From NCBI RefSeq assembly GCF_965198245.1, contig NZ_OZ240249.1, forward strand, positions 3,596,001 to 3,660,000: a DNA stretch of 64,000 nt, in the 5' to 3' direction. This document shows positions 9,200-17,270 of this stretch, piece after piece (the stretch's first letter is position 1; every line of letters starts with the position of its first letter). Source of the DNA: Poriferisodalis sp965198245. Lineage in GTDB: Bacteria > Actinomycetota > Acidimicrobiia > Acidimicrobiales > Poriferisodalaceae. The notes beneath the pieces were generated by a model that was given only the letters and a program-made list of their open reading frames with translations, ran no database searches and was not told where the DNA came from. The position numbers and the translations under genes were made by a program.

Positions 9200-10011
9200 G
9201 CGGCGTGGCGGTTGCCGCCGCGGCCGTGTTCAGTGTCGGCATCGTGCTGGTGGCCGCAGCGATCGCCGGCCGGCGCGTGCCGGGGCCTCGGGTTGCGGCC
9301 AATGCGGCCGCGCGGCTGCTGCCCGAGCCCGGCGAGGCCGCAGCACAGCAGCTGCGTCTTGCCGGGGTCCGGCCCCGGCCCTACGCCGTGCAGCGCGCCG
9401 CCGGCCTGGTGGGAGGCCTCGCCGTCGGCGCAGCGATGTCGCGGCTGTGGGCCGACACCGCGTTCGGCGCCGTGGGTCTCGCTGCGCTGCTCGGGTTTGT
9501 GGGCTGGCTCCTGCCGCGCCAAGGCGTGCGCGACACCGCACGCAAGACACGCGCCGAGCTCGACCAGGTCATCCGCCAATGGATCGTGCTGGTCGCGCAG
9601 CAGGTCACCGCAGGGGTCGAGCCCGCCGCGGCGATGCTCGCCGCCGCCCGCGCAGGCAGCCGTCCCACGTGGCGCCTGCTGCACCGGCACCTGCTGGCAG
9701 CCCAGCACGCACGCCGCCCCGCGTGGGAAGGCCTCGTAGACCTAGTCGAACGCTACGGACTGCACAACCTGGCGCCCGCCGTCGCAGCATTCGGGCTGGC
9801 CGCGCAACGCGGGACGCAGGTCTCCGACGCGGTCCTGGTCGCGGCCGACACGCTGTGGCGCGACACGATGCAGCGAGAACGCGAACGTGCCGAGCGGCGC
9901 AATCAAGTCATCGTGCTGCCCGCGACCGGAGTGGCGCTCGCGCTCGCGGCGATTCTCGTCTACCCGCCGTTCGTGTCGCTGACCGGCGGCATCATTGCCG
10001 GCGCTCCCTGA
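9196..10011 (+). CDS. tadC: TadC-like membrane platform protein (T2SF domain)
   Basis: 271 residues from GTG 9196; AAGGAG lies 5 nt upstream and the start overlaps the tadB stop. There are two N-terminal hydrophobic segments, a central cytoplasmic T2SF-like region (RQWIVLVAQQVTAGVEPAAA, then FGLAAQRGTQVSDAV), and two C-terminal hydrophobic segments ending in FVSLTGGI. This is the usual layout of TadC. A longer reading of the same frame back to 8821 is only a shadow over tadB. The pilin-like gene begins 3 nt after its stop. Confidence 0.85.
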   Translation: MSGVAVAAAAVFSVGIVLVAAAIAGRRVPGPRVAANAAARLLPEPGEAAAQQLRLAGVRPRPYAVQRAAGLVGGLAVGAAMSRLWADTAFGAVGLAALLGFVGWLLPRQGVRDTARKTRAELDQVIRQWIVLVAQQVTAGVEPAAAMLAAARAGSRPTWRLLHRHLLAAQHARRPAWEGLVDLVERYGLHNLAPAVAAFGLAAQRGTQVSDAVLVAADTLWRDTMQRERERAERRNQVIVLPATGVALALAAILVYPPFVSLTGGIIAGAP

Positions 10012-10014
10012 GCG

Positions 10015-10557
10015 ATGCCCAGCAGCGGTGCCATGCGCCCAACGCGGTCCTCGCATCGCTTGCACCGCGCGACGCGATCACGGTCATCGTCCAGCAGCGG
10101 ACTCGCTTCGCTGGAATGGCTGCTGATCATTGCCGCCGTCGGCGGTTTCGCAGCGGTGATGACGGTTGCGGTCCAACGAGTGCTTGACGACGCCAGCGAG
10201 ACGCTCGTGGACCCCGCCACACGGCTCATCGAAGCCGATGTCGCCGCCGCAGAGCTCGCGTCGCAGGCTGCCGCGCTTGTCGACGAGGCCGGGCTCACAC
10301 CCGATCCCGAGATGATGAAGCGTCTCGAACGGCGCTGCGAGGAACTGCAGACGACGTTCGGCGACGTCGTGCGCCGATCGGTGTGGGCAACTGTGCCGGG
10401 CACTGCGCACGCGCCTGACCCAACTGCGCTCACCACACCCCCGACCGTTCCCGTCACGTCCGGCGCTGCGGAGCCTCCGACCGGTGACATCGCGACCGAA
10501 ACGACCGCTGTCGCTGCCCCGCTGTGGACATGCGAGATCGGGCACAAGCCGAGATGA
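10015..10557 (+). CDS. Flp-type pilin-like protein 1
   Basis: 180 residues. After about 28 mostly basic or Ser residues comes a type IV/Flp prepilin-like sequence, SG then LASLEWLLIIAAVGGFAAVM. Cleavage after Gly would leave Glu at +5, followed by a hydrophobic helix. The rest is soluble and ends in a Thr/Pro-rich tail. Two more proteins in this window share the same N-terminal pattern (13251 and 13858 genes). It starts 3 nt after tadC and is probably processed by the A24 peptidase at 12748. It is longer than a typical Flp major pilin (50-80 residues), so it may be a minor or modified pilin. Confidence 0.75.
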   Translation: MPSSGAMRPTRSSHRLHRATRSRSSSSSGLASLEWLLIIAAVGGFAAVMTVAVQRVLDDASETLVDPATRLIEADVAAAELASQAAALVDEAGLTPDPEMMKRLERRCEELQTTFGDVVRRSVWATVPGTAHAPDPTALTTPPTVPVTSGAAEPPTGDIATETTAVAAPLWTCEIGHKPR

Positions 10558-10606
10558 ACGGGCGCAGCTCGGCCGAGCGGCAGTCCAAGGCCGTGACGTT
10601 CTTCGA

Positions 10607-11212
10607 TCAGCAGATCGGCATCCGCGTCGGCACTGTGGGCAGTTCCGCGCCTGGGTTCCCGCCCGTCGGCGGTGTCAGCGCAGCCGGGCCGGCAGCCGCA
10701 GCGTGCACCCGATCCAGCCGCCCCGGCCACAGCGCGCTGAACGGTCCGAACACCTCCCCCGAGACCTCGACACGAATCCACCCCGACTCGGTCGCCGCCG
10801 GTCGGAGACCCGACGCGGCACCGCTGTGGCACCAGTCGCTGCGAACTGTCGCGGCGCCGGGCGTCCACCAGCGCCAGCCCTGGCCCGGCGCAGCAGTACG
10901 AGCAACAGCGTCGGCGACGGCATCGGTCATCTCGGCAACACGAGGGTTCGGGTCGCTTCCGGTGTGCTCGCTGCCGTCCTGGCCGTACGCCAATCCTGCG
11001 GCCCCGACAGACCTCCACGCGGCACGCAGCCCCGCCGATGCAGCGGCTTCGGCCTCGGCCCGGGCACCGGTGACGATGAACGCGTGCACCACCAAGATGA
11101 GCACCAGCACAACCAGCGGCGGCCACAGGATCAAGAACGGCAGGACTTCGCCGCGCTGGTCACGAGGCGCCGACCCGCGCAAGCCCGACGTGTGCCTGAC
11201 CAGCCGAGCCAT
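10607..11212 (-). CDS. TadE-like pseudopilin on the opposite strand
   Basis: 201 residues from ATG 11212; the open frame extends further upstream without support. The sequence RDQRGEVLPFLILWPPLVVL, a single N-terminal hydrophobic helix, then ARAEAEAAASAGLRAAWRS match TadE-like minor pilins. The remainder is soluble with conserved-looking Trp and Cys. It sits head to tail against the pilin gene at 10015 (49-bp gap, convergent) and divergently from the 11252 gene (39-bp gap), so one pilin-like gene is inverted within the cluster. The opposite-strand frames here read as low-complexity Arg/Ser sequence and are rejected. Confidence 0.78.
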   Translation of the reverse strand: MARLVRHTSGLRGSAPRDQRGEVLPFLILWPPLVVLVLILVVHAFIVTGARAEAEAAASAGLRAAWRSVGAAGLAYGQDGSEHTGSDPNPRVAEMTDAVADAVARTAAPGQGWRWWTPGAATVRSDWCHSGAASGLRPAATESGWIRVEVSGEVFGPFSALWPGRLDRVHAAAAGPAALTPPTGGNPGAELPTVPTRMPIC

Positions 11213-11251
11213 GGGCCGACCCTGTTCACCGACTGCATGCACAGGCCTCAC

Positions 11252-12097
11252 ATGATGACAGCAGTTCAGGCCAGGAGCGACGAGTTCGGCGGGGCCGTCA
11301 GCCTGCTCGTCGTCCTCATGGTGCCGGTATGCACATTCGCTGCCGTCGTGGCCATGGCGGTGCCCCAGCGGCTTGCCGCCGAATCGTCGTTGGACAGTTC
11401 GGCCGAGGACCTGGCTGCGCTCGCAGCCGCCGTGCACAGTGCTTCGGGCCCGAACCAAGGCCCTCTCAACCCGTTCTTCCCCGACTGCCTCGTGCCTGTT
11501 GCAGACCCGCCGAGGAGCGACATGGGCGACGCCGGGAGCGACATGGGCGACGCCGAGAGCGACATGGGCGACGCCGAGAGCGACATGGGCGACGCCGGGA
11601 GCGACATGGACAGTCCCGAGAGTGACTCGGACAGTCCCGAACCGGTGGCCCATCTGCTGCAGCCCTGCGAGACCCTGAGCACCGCACTGCTGGAAGACTT
11701 GGGGCGGCTGGGATTCGACGGTGCCTCGCTGCGCGGCTTCTACAGCACTCCCTACGCCGATGCGGGCCCGGACTCCGACGGATGGACGCTGCCCTGCCAT
11801 GACGGCGGGCGCACCGCGGTAGCCGACGCGGTACGAGTCGGGCTTGTCGCCGACTGGAACCAGGCCAGCTGGGCCGCCGCGCAGGTGTGGCCCAGCGGGC
11901 TGCCCATGGCATCTGAAGCCATCGGACGGCTCACCTACGAGATTCCCCACACCCCTGCCGGCGACGCAGGCATGCACGAGTGCGGCACCCGACTGGAGCT
12001 GATGGCGCCTGACGGTCGGCCGGCATGGCAGGCCGGACGGCCCGACGCCAGAGAATTCGCCGAGTCGGTGCCGACTCGGGCAGCTTTCGGTGGCTGA
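11252..12097 (+). CDS. TadG/TadE-like secreted pseudopilin with heptapeptide repeats
   Basis: 281 residues from ATG 11252; ATG 11237 and 11255 are alternatives. The N-terminus DEFGGAVSLLVVLMVPVCTF is a TadE/G-like prepilin leader plus membrane helix, followed by ESSLDSSAEDLAALAAAV, the usual helical continuation. Residues 89-130 are six tandem heptapeptides of the type SDMGDAG, an acidic low-complexity insert. The C-terminal half has several Cys and WNQASWAAAQVW. It is probably a minor pilus-associated protein exported by the tad machine. The next TadE-like gene starts 3 nt after its stop. Confidence 0.7.
   Translation: MMTAVQARSDEFGGAVSLLVVLMVPVCTFAAVVAMAVPQRLAAESSLDSSAEDLAALAAAVHSASGPNQGPLNPFFPDCLVPVADPPRSDMGDAGSDMGDAESDMGDAESDMGDAGSDMDSPESDSDSPEPVAHLLQPCETLSTALLEDLGRLGFDGASLRGFYSTPYADAGPDSDGWTLPCHDGGRTAVADAVRVGLVADWNQASWAAAQVWPSGLPMASEAIGRLTYEIPHTPAGDAGMHECGTRLELMAPDGRPAWQAGRPDAREFAESVPTRAAFGG
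11516..11641 (+). repeat. Six 21-bp tandem repeats coding SDMGDAG-type heptapeptides
   Basis: Six in-frame 21-bp units code SDMGDAG, SDMGDAE, SDMGDAE, SDMGDAG, SDMDSPE and SDSDSPE. The first four are nearly identical and the last two have decayed. Unit length is a multiple of three, so slippage changes length without a frameshift. Confidence 0.92.
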
Positions 12098-12100
12098 GTG

Positions 12101-12751
12101 ATGCCGGCCGCACGACGCGCACGCCAGCAGCGGCAGCGGCGCCGGGAACCAGGCCGCGGCCGGGCCGATCCGACCCGCCGACGCAACGGTCGCAATGAGT
12201 CAGGTGCCACAGCGTCGCTGGAGCTCATGGCACTCACTCCCCTGCTGGCTCTGCTGGTGCTGCTCGTGCTGTGGTCCGGTCGCGCCGCACGAGCTGGGCT
12301 GATCGCCGATCTTGCGGCGGAGGAGGCAGCGGTAGCGGCCGCACTGTGCTGCGAAGACGACCCCGGCTCGCCGCACCTGATGCCTGCTGCGGTGCGCCGC
12401 GAACTCATGGCCGAAGCCGTGCTCTCATCGCGGCCCGGCCTCGACCACCTGTGCCTCCGAGGGCCCCAACCCGCCAGCAGCAGCGGCTTCGTGACCGAGG
12501 TGAGCACCGACCTGCCGGTTGCGGGATCGACCGATCTGATTCGCCCAGCAAGAGTCGTCGACGTGCACCTGACCTGCGAGACCGACGGGGCAGTCGCGCC
12601 CATGAGAGGCCTGTTTCCGACCGTGACTGTGCACGGACGCGCCGCTCACGTGGTCGTGGGCAGCGTCGCAGCGCGAGACAAGACCGCCGACACATCTGTG
12701 GGAGATGACACCTGCGAAACCGGCGACTGCGAACCTCAACAGACCCCATGA
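12101..12751 (+). CDS. TadE-like pseudopilin
   Basis: 216 residues from ATG 12101 (GTG 12098 directly precedes it). About 35 Arg-rich residues lead into NESGATASLELMALTPLLAL, a TadE-like motif with Glu shortly after the Gly and one hydrophobic helix. The remaining soluble part contains a Cys pair (LCCEDD) and further Cys. TadE-like proteins are minor pilins of Tad systems. Its stop overlaps the prepilin peptidase start (ATGA), so the two are coupled. Confidence 0.75.
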   Translation: MPAARRARQQRQRRREPGRGRADPTRRRNGRNESGATASLELMALTPLLALLVLLVLWSGRAARAGLIADLAAEEAAVAAALCCEDDPGSPHLMPAAVRRELMAEAVLSSRPGLDHLCLRGPQPASSSGFVTEVSTDLPVAGSTDLIRPARVVDVHLTCETDGAVAPMRGLFPTVTVHGRAAHVVVGSVAARDKTADTSVGDDTCETGDCEPQQTP

Positions 12752-13233
12752 AGGGCGCTGCACTCGTCTGGGCCGCGGTGGCAACCTGGACAGCGCTCGC
12801 CGTGTACTCGGCCTGGACTGATCTGCGCAAAGCGATCATCCCCCGGCGCGCATGCTGGATCGCAGGCAGCACCATCGCGCTGCTGCTGGTCGTCGCGGCC
12901 GTATCGATGGGCGACCTTGCGCGATATCTGTGGACACTGGCCGGCACGGCCGGCGTCGCTGCGCTGCTCGAGGCCGCCTATCGCCGCTGGCCCGGCAAGC
13001 TCGGCTACGGCGATGTGCGTCTCATCATCGTCAACAGCATGCTCGCCGGCTGGTGGGGACCGGCTTGGCCATGGTGGGCCCTGCTCGGCGGGGCGCTCGC
13101 TGCGTGGCCCGCAGCCGCCGTCTCGGCCCTGCGCCGCGGGCGCGACGCACACATCCGCTGGGCACCGGCTCTCAGCATCGGCACGGCCGCTGTTGTCGGA
13201 TGGCACCTGTGGACCGCGGGTCCCACCGGCTGA
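12748..13233 (+). CDS. Prepilin peptidase, A24 family (TadV/CpaA-like)
   Basis: 161 residues with about five hydrophobic segments. The two catalytic Asp motifs of A24 peptidases are visible: SAWTDLRKAIIPRR near residue 25 and KLGYGDVRL (GxGD) near residue 90. It should cleave the Flp and TadE-like leaders encoded by the neighbouring genes at the membrane. The short form without the N-methyltransferase domain is typical of Tad systems. The start overlaps the preceding stop. Confidence 0.88.
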   Translation: MKGAALVWAAVATWTALAVYSAWTDLRKAIIPRRACWIAGSTIALLLVVAAVSMGDLARYLWTLAGTAGVAALLEAAYRRWPGKLGYGDVRLIIVNSMLAGWWGPAWPWWALLGGALAAWPAAAVSALRRGRDAHIRWAPALSIGTAAVVGWHLWTAGPTG

Positions 13234-13250
13234 AGGCTGAACGCGCGATC

Positions 13251-13817
13251 ATGAGATACTTAGATGTACTGCATGAGAGTCATGCACCTATCGCACGGAT
13301 GAGGCCAGCCGCCATGTCGACAACCACCGATGCCGTAACCGATGTCCATCACGTTCCCGACGAGATGGTCCCTGGGTCTGCCACGCAGGATGAACGAGGT
13401 CTCACCACGCTCGAATGGCTTCTGATCGTGGCCGCTGTCGCCGGCCTCGCCGCGCTCGCCGTGGTGCTCGTCCAGAACGTCGTCGACGACACAGCCGAAC
13501 AGCTCGGCGGCAGCAGCGCCCGCGAGACTGCCGCGAACGTTGCGGCCGACACGGTCATCCGCGAAGCGCAGACGGCGCAGCCCAGCGACGCGCGTTTCAA
13601 CACGTGGCAGAAATGGGAGCTGTACTTCGCGGCCCGCTGCGAACGGCTCGAAATCCTCTACAGCGACACCAACCTCGACGTCACAGCGACATTCAAGCGC
13701 CCGACGGGCAAGGCGGTTGACGCTCAGCCGGACCCCACGGAACTCAACAGCGCCGACCCGGGTGTTGCCACCGCAACGAAGCCCCAAGTGATCTGCACGC
13801 GTAACACCAGCCCGTGA
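13251..13817 (+). CDS. Flp-type pilin-like protein 2
   Basis: 188 residues from ATG 13251; ATG 13299 and ATG 13314 are possible later starts. The prepilin-like motif DERG then LTTLEWLLIVAAVAGLAAL puts Glu at +5 after the expected cleavage site, followed by one hydrophobic helix and VVDDTAEQLGG. The soluble part holds two Cys (AARCERLEILY and QVICT), which may form a disulfide. It is paralogous to the 10015 product: both have a Cys in an R-C-E-R/E-L context after the helix. Confidence 0.75.
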   Translation: MRYLDVLHESHAPIARMRPAAMSTTTDAVTDVHHVPDEMVPGSATQDERGLTTLEWLLIVAAVAGLAALAVVLVQNVVDDTAEQLGGSSARETAANVAADTVIREAQTAQPSDARFNTWQKWELYFAARCERLEILYSDTNLDVTATFKRPTGKAVDAQPDPTELNSADPGVATATKPQVICTRNTSP

Positions 13818-13857
13818 CAATCAAGAAGCCGCGCCCATCGGCCTCGGCGTGACGGTG

Positions 13858-14313
13858 TCAGTAGTCGGGCGTGAATTCCCCGAAACGCTCCCGCTCGCCA
13901 CGGACATCACGCACGTAGCAGACGGGAAACTTGTGCACCGCGTGCCAACCGCCACCCGCTTCGAGGATGCCCGGCGACCAGCGCGGCAAGGCTTCGGAAT
14001 CTGCATAGGTGATCCCGATGCGGTCGCAGCGCGCTCCATAGCGGCGATTGAGCTGGTCGGTCTCGAACTGGTCGGCGGGGCGATGCGACCGCCACTCACG
14101 AGTCAAGGTATCTGCCGCAATCTCCGCGGCACGAAAGCGCGCACGGTGCCGGTTCGCCTCGATGCCCACATCGCGCACGACCGTCTGCACCGCCACAACA
14201 GCCAGCGCCACAAACGCCGCAACGCCCGCGGTCACCAGCAGCCACTCCTGTGTCGTCAACCCCGCCTCACCGCACCGCCGACGCGAGCGAAGGACTCCGA
14301 TCACCATCGACAA
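13858..14313 (-). CDS. Flp-type pilin-like protein 3
   Basis: 151 residues if TTG 14313 is used; ATG 14307 is a likely alternative. The leader GEAG then LTTQEWLLVTAGVAAFVALA again places Glu at +5. The soluble domain keeps the Cys context RRYGARCDRIGITYAD seen in pilin-like protein 2 (RCERLEILYSD). It is convergent with the 13251 gene, with a 40-bp gap. Together the three small proteins form a paralogous set served by one peptidase. Confidence 0.75.
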   Translation of the reverse strand: MSMVIGVLRSRRRCGEAGLTTQEWLLVTAGVAAFVALAVVAVQTVVRDVGIEANRHRARFRAAEIAADTLTREWRSHRPADQFETDQLNRRYGARCDRIGITYADSEALPRWSPGILEAGGGWHAVHKFPVCYVRDVRGERERFGEFTPDY

Positions 14314-14378
14314 CGTACCGGCTCTAGAGGCTCAATTCGCAGGCGGCTGCTGGCAACCGCCTGAATTGCGGAGGCGCA

Positions 14379-14576
14379 ATGTCTTTCCTTCCCGAATCGA
14401 CACTCGGACTTGCCTTGGCACTGCTGGTGCCGCTGGCATCGCTGATGGTCAAGCGGCAACACATCGGCCGGGTGCTAGACGACGAGCCCCGCAAGGTTCG
14501 CATCATCTGGCGGTTGTTCCAGCGCCTCATTCCTCCCAAGGTTCTCCTGAGGCCCGAGGCGAGCCGGCCTGCCTAA
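14379..14576 (+). CDS. Small single-pass membrane protein
   Basis: 65 residues. The ATG at 14379 has GGAGG about 6 nt upstream. Residues 7-24 are hydrophobic (TLGLALALLVPLASLMV), followed by a basic amphipathic tail (KVRIIWRLFQRLIPPKVLL). No family is recognised. The 3' end overlaps the antisense end of the family B remnant by 50 nt. The good ribosome binding site and non-random composition support a real gene; it may belong with the pilus cluster. Confidence 0.45.
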   Translation: MSFLPESTLGLALALLVPLASLMVKRQHIGRVLDDEPRKVRIIWRLFQRLIPPKVLLRPEASRPA

Positions 14577-15378
14577 AGGACCAGTCGAGCACTTCCCAGC
14601 CGGCGGTTTCGCGCTCCAACTGAAGCTGCACCCGAACCAACGCCTCTGGCACCTGAAGCGGTCGTTGCCGCAGTTCCGTTACGGATGGAAACGGACGGTC
14701 ATCATCGCCACACCCGAGGAATATGAGGACCGAAGTGCTCCCCTGCGTGCGTTTGTGGTCAACCTGTGAGCGCTCAGGGGATGTCGCGGTCGATGCTCGG
14801 CGAACGCATTCGCAACGGGTTGCCATCGCTCGCGGAATCAGATTGGAACCGGTGGGAGAACTAACGCCGCCGGTGAACGACTGAGGGAACACCGCGAACC
14901 TCTTGCTGGAGTGGGTGAGCGACATGAACGGCACGGCCAGCGGACTCTTCGCGTTCGTGCCGATCGTGCCCTCGATGTCGGCGTCGCCGATGTAGATCAG
15001 CTCGGCTGTCTCCCAGCACAGATCACGCCCCGTCGTCGCTCCCTTGCACGCCCGCCAACCGCCAGGCCGCGGGTCTCCGCTCTGGCGCACCGCCCGACCG
15101 TCAAGCTGGAACTTCAACGAGGCGATCCGCTCAGCGCGTGCAAATCCTCCGGTCGTGCCGGCGTTGAATCTGGTCGGCTTGCAGTAGGCGTCGCGCAGCA
15201 CATCGGCGACCTCGCGGCCGCCTTCGTACACATCGGCACGCTGATAGTGGTTCAGCGAGAGCGCAGCGGGCCAATTGTCGAGCTGCCAGTAGCCGACCCC
15301 GGGATGCCGGGACGCACGCGTCGGCGTGCGCCCCGGCGGGTAGAGATTCGCGTGGGTGTCCTTGCGCGACATGCTCAT
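14527..15378 (-). pseudogene. Truncated family B C-terminal cassette (B0), chimeric at both ends
   Basis: Only the middle of the family B C-terminal domain remains: SMSRKD, HPGVGYWQLDN, SLNHYQRADVYEGG, SPLAVPFMSLTHSSKRFAVF. Homology begins abruptly at about 15372, in the middle of the domain, and upstream sequence is unrelated. After QSFTGG (about 14870) similarity to other family B ends is lost, although the frame stays open to 14527 as ETAGWEVLDWSFRQ. Either the end was replaced or it was frameshifted. No start codon with a ribosome binding site is apparent. It is the last member of the A/B array, farthest from the full-length gene. Confidence 0.65.
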
Positions 15379-15591
15379 CGCGCCGTGGCGGATCGTGTCG
15401 ACCGCGTGCTGCTGCCCGACGCGCCCGAGGTACGACTGAACGACAGTGTGACCCTCAAGCTCCCCGTGCGCGACGGCGTCACCGACAACGACGCCATGGT
15501 GCCGGACTTCGTCGCCGACGCGGTCAGCCCCGACACCGGCCCGGAATGGGCATCGAACTCAGCACCACATCACCAGAGATCTACGTGCTGA
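15379..15591 (+). other. Possible coding relic on the plus strand between B0 and A1
   Basis: On the plus strand this segment reads VLLPDAPEVRLNDSVTLKLP followed by RDGVTDNDAMVPDFVADAV, ending at a stop at 15591. Its third-position GC is clearly higher than that of the opposite strand, which suggests it was once coding in this direction. Nothing upstream in the same frame looks like a gene start. No family is recognised. It may be an inserted fragment that replaced the 5' part of the B0 cassette. Confidence 0.3.
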
Positions 15592-15599
15592 GGACCGCA

Positions 15600-17204
15600 C
15601 TATTCGCCGTTGCCAACGTAGGGTGCTGCGCCGATCCAGACGGCAAACCTGACGCGGCCCTCACCCAATTCGCTCTCGCCGATGCCGAGCTGCGCGACGA
15701 TCTCGGGGTCATCATCGGGATTCGGCACGTGGGACACCATGTGCAGCCTTGGGTCTGCGGGGCTCTGCCAGTCAAGATCGATGCGCGAGACAGGCCACCT
15801 GTCGACCGCCGCGCTCTGGGACCCCAGGTGGGCTGTGTTCAGCGGCGCGAGGATGTCGAGCGGCCTCAGTTCGTAGACGACTGGCACGGAAAGGTCCACG
15901 CCTGCAGCAGGGAAAGAGTAGGTGAACAATGCCAGATATGCGCGCAGGTCGTCGAAGCGGACTTGGCTGATCAGACTCTCGTAGAAGTCGCCGGTCTGCC
16001 ACCCCGCGAGCGCATGGGGATCAGCGGTCCACGGGTGCGAAGCCGGCTCGGCGAATTGCGCAAAGGACAGGTACAACTCATGGATGCCGTCCTGCGGAAG
16101 CGCCTCACGGATCTGCTGCGGGTAGTCATAGGGCACATCGTGGGCGTTGCCCCACCAGGACCGCCCGAAGAAGAACACGAACGAGCGGGACAGATCCGCC
16201 TCGAGAGCCATCCGAGCGGCGACATCGACCCCGCTGCTCGCATCCGCATCGCCTTCCCAGTCCTCGATCTCGAACGGTGCCATCTCGCCGGGCTGGACCG
16301 ACAACGGCCACTCGAAGGTGCGCCCATCTGCTGTCACCGTCACGTCGTACGCCCACAGCTCGCGGGACCAGTTGCGCACCATGCCGCGCAGCACCCCATC
16401 CACCACAGTCACCGAGCCCTCAAGCAGCCGCACCTCATCGATATCAGCGAAACGGATCAGCACCTCAGTCGGCACGCCGCCGTGCAGTCCGAACGGGGGT
16501 GTTTCAACGGTGTTCTCGTAACGCTCGCGGTGCTTCGCAATACGCTCCCGCTGGTAGGAAATCGCATCGTCGCGGGCTGCGAACCTGATGGTGTCGCCCC
16601 GGTCATTGGTCCTCAACGCCCACCGCGGCTTTAGACGCTGTGGGTCGACCGGGTCGCCATCGCAGCCCATCCGGCGACGATCGAAGATCAACTGCGGATA
16701 GGTGTTCTGGGGAAACAGGTCCCCTGCCCGATAGATCTGCCCCGTGATCGCCTCGAACGCCTCGGCATCGTCGCAGAGATCGAACACGCCGGACTCGTGC
16801 AGCACATGCTCAAGGCCGCTCCCCCTGAACGGGCCCTCAACATCGCGTGATTCCAGCGGCAACCGGCCCCGGCGAACAGCGACAGACGCGAAGAGATCGG
16901 CAGCACCGAACGGGACAGCATCCACCGCAGTGCGCATCGGCGCCTGCCCAGATTCCGACATCGCAAGACCGAGGTGGTCGCCGACCGACTCAGCCGCTGC
17001 ACCTGGGATCGACTCCGACGGTGGCACCGTCACAGCAGACTCGTGAGGAACCCCAACGGCCGCGGCCAGACGGGAATCCGCCCCGTCTTGGCCCGTGCAT
17101 CCAACGCTGAGCGCACAAACCGCCGCCGCACGACCGAGCACCCTGCGAAATCTCAGCAGACGGACGCCGCAATTCACACGCTCAATGCCGCTGTCACTCC
17201 GCAT
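15600..17204 (-). CDS. Family A lipoprotein (A1)
   Basis: 534 residues from ATG 17204. A type II signal peptide ends in the lipobox LSVGC. Family A features follow: a Pro/Ala-rich linker, VPFGAADLF, EAFEAITGQIYRAGDLFPQN, then a central segment GVLRGMVRNWSRELWAYDVT with EWPLSVQPGEMAPFEI (an FxLYD-like beta pattern), and the C-terminal strand RFAVWIGAAPYVGNGE. It is closest to A2: both share the EAFEAITGQ, GDLFPQN and PRWALRTNDRG stretches absent from A3-A6. It lies 66 nt downstream of A2. It is probably anchored outside the cell membrane; the function is unknown. Confidence 0.72.
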   Translation of the reverse strand: MRSDSGIERVNCGVRLLRFRRVLGRAAAVCALSVGCTGQDGADSRLAAAVGVPHESAVTVPPSESIPGAAAESVGDHLGLAMSESGQAPMRTAVDAVPFGAADLFASVAVRRGRLPLESRDVEGPFRGSGLEHVLHESGVFDLCDDAEAFEAITGQIYRAGDLFPQNTYPQLIFDRRRMGCDGDPVDPQRLKPRWALRTNDRGDTIRFAARDDAISYQRERIAKHRERYENTVETPPFGLHGGVPTEVLIRFADIDEVRLLEGSVTVVDGVLRGMVRNWSRELWAYDVTVTADGRTFEWPLSVQPGEMAPFEIEDWEGDADASSGVDVAARMALEADLSRSFVFFFGRSWWGNAHDVPYDYPQQIREALPQDGIHELYLSFAQFAEPASHPWTADPHALAGWQTGDFYESLISQVRFDDLRAYLALFTYSFPAAGVDLSVPVVYELRPLDILAPLNTAHLGSQSAAVDRWPVSRIDLDWQSPADPRLHMVSHVPNPDDDPEIVAQLGIGESELGEGRVRFAVWIGAAPYVGNGE

Positions 17205-17270
17205 CAGGGAGCTTCCACGCGAACGTATGGGACCCGCGGCTCGGCTTGACACTGACCGCGTAACGCGTCC

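Noticed and set aside
14911..15360. Plus-strand frame running through the B0 remnant
   Set aside because: Over this part the minus strand clearly codes family B motifs (HPGVGYWQLDN, QRADVYEGG). Only the last 213 bp are considered as a possible plus-strand relic.
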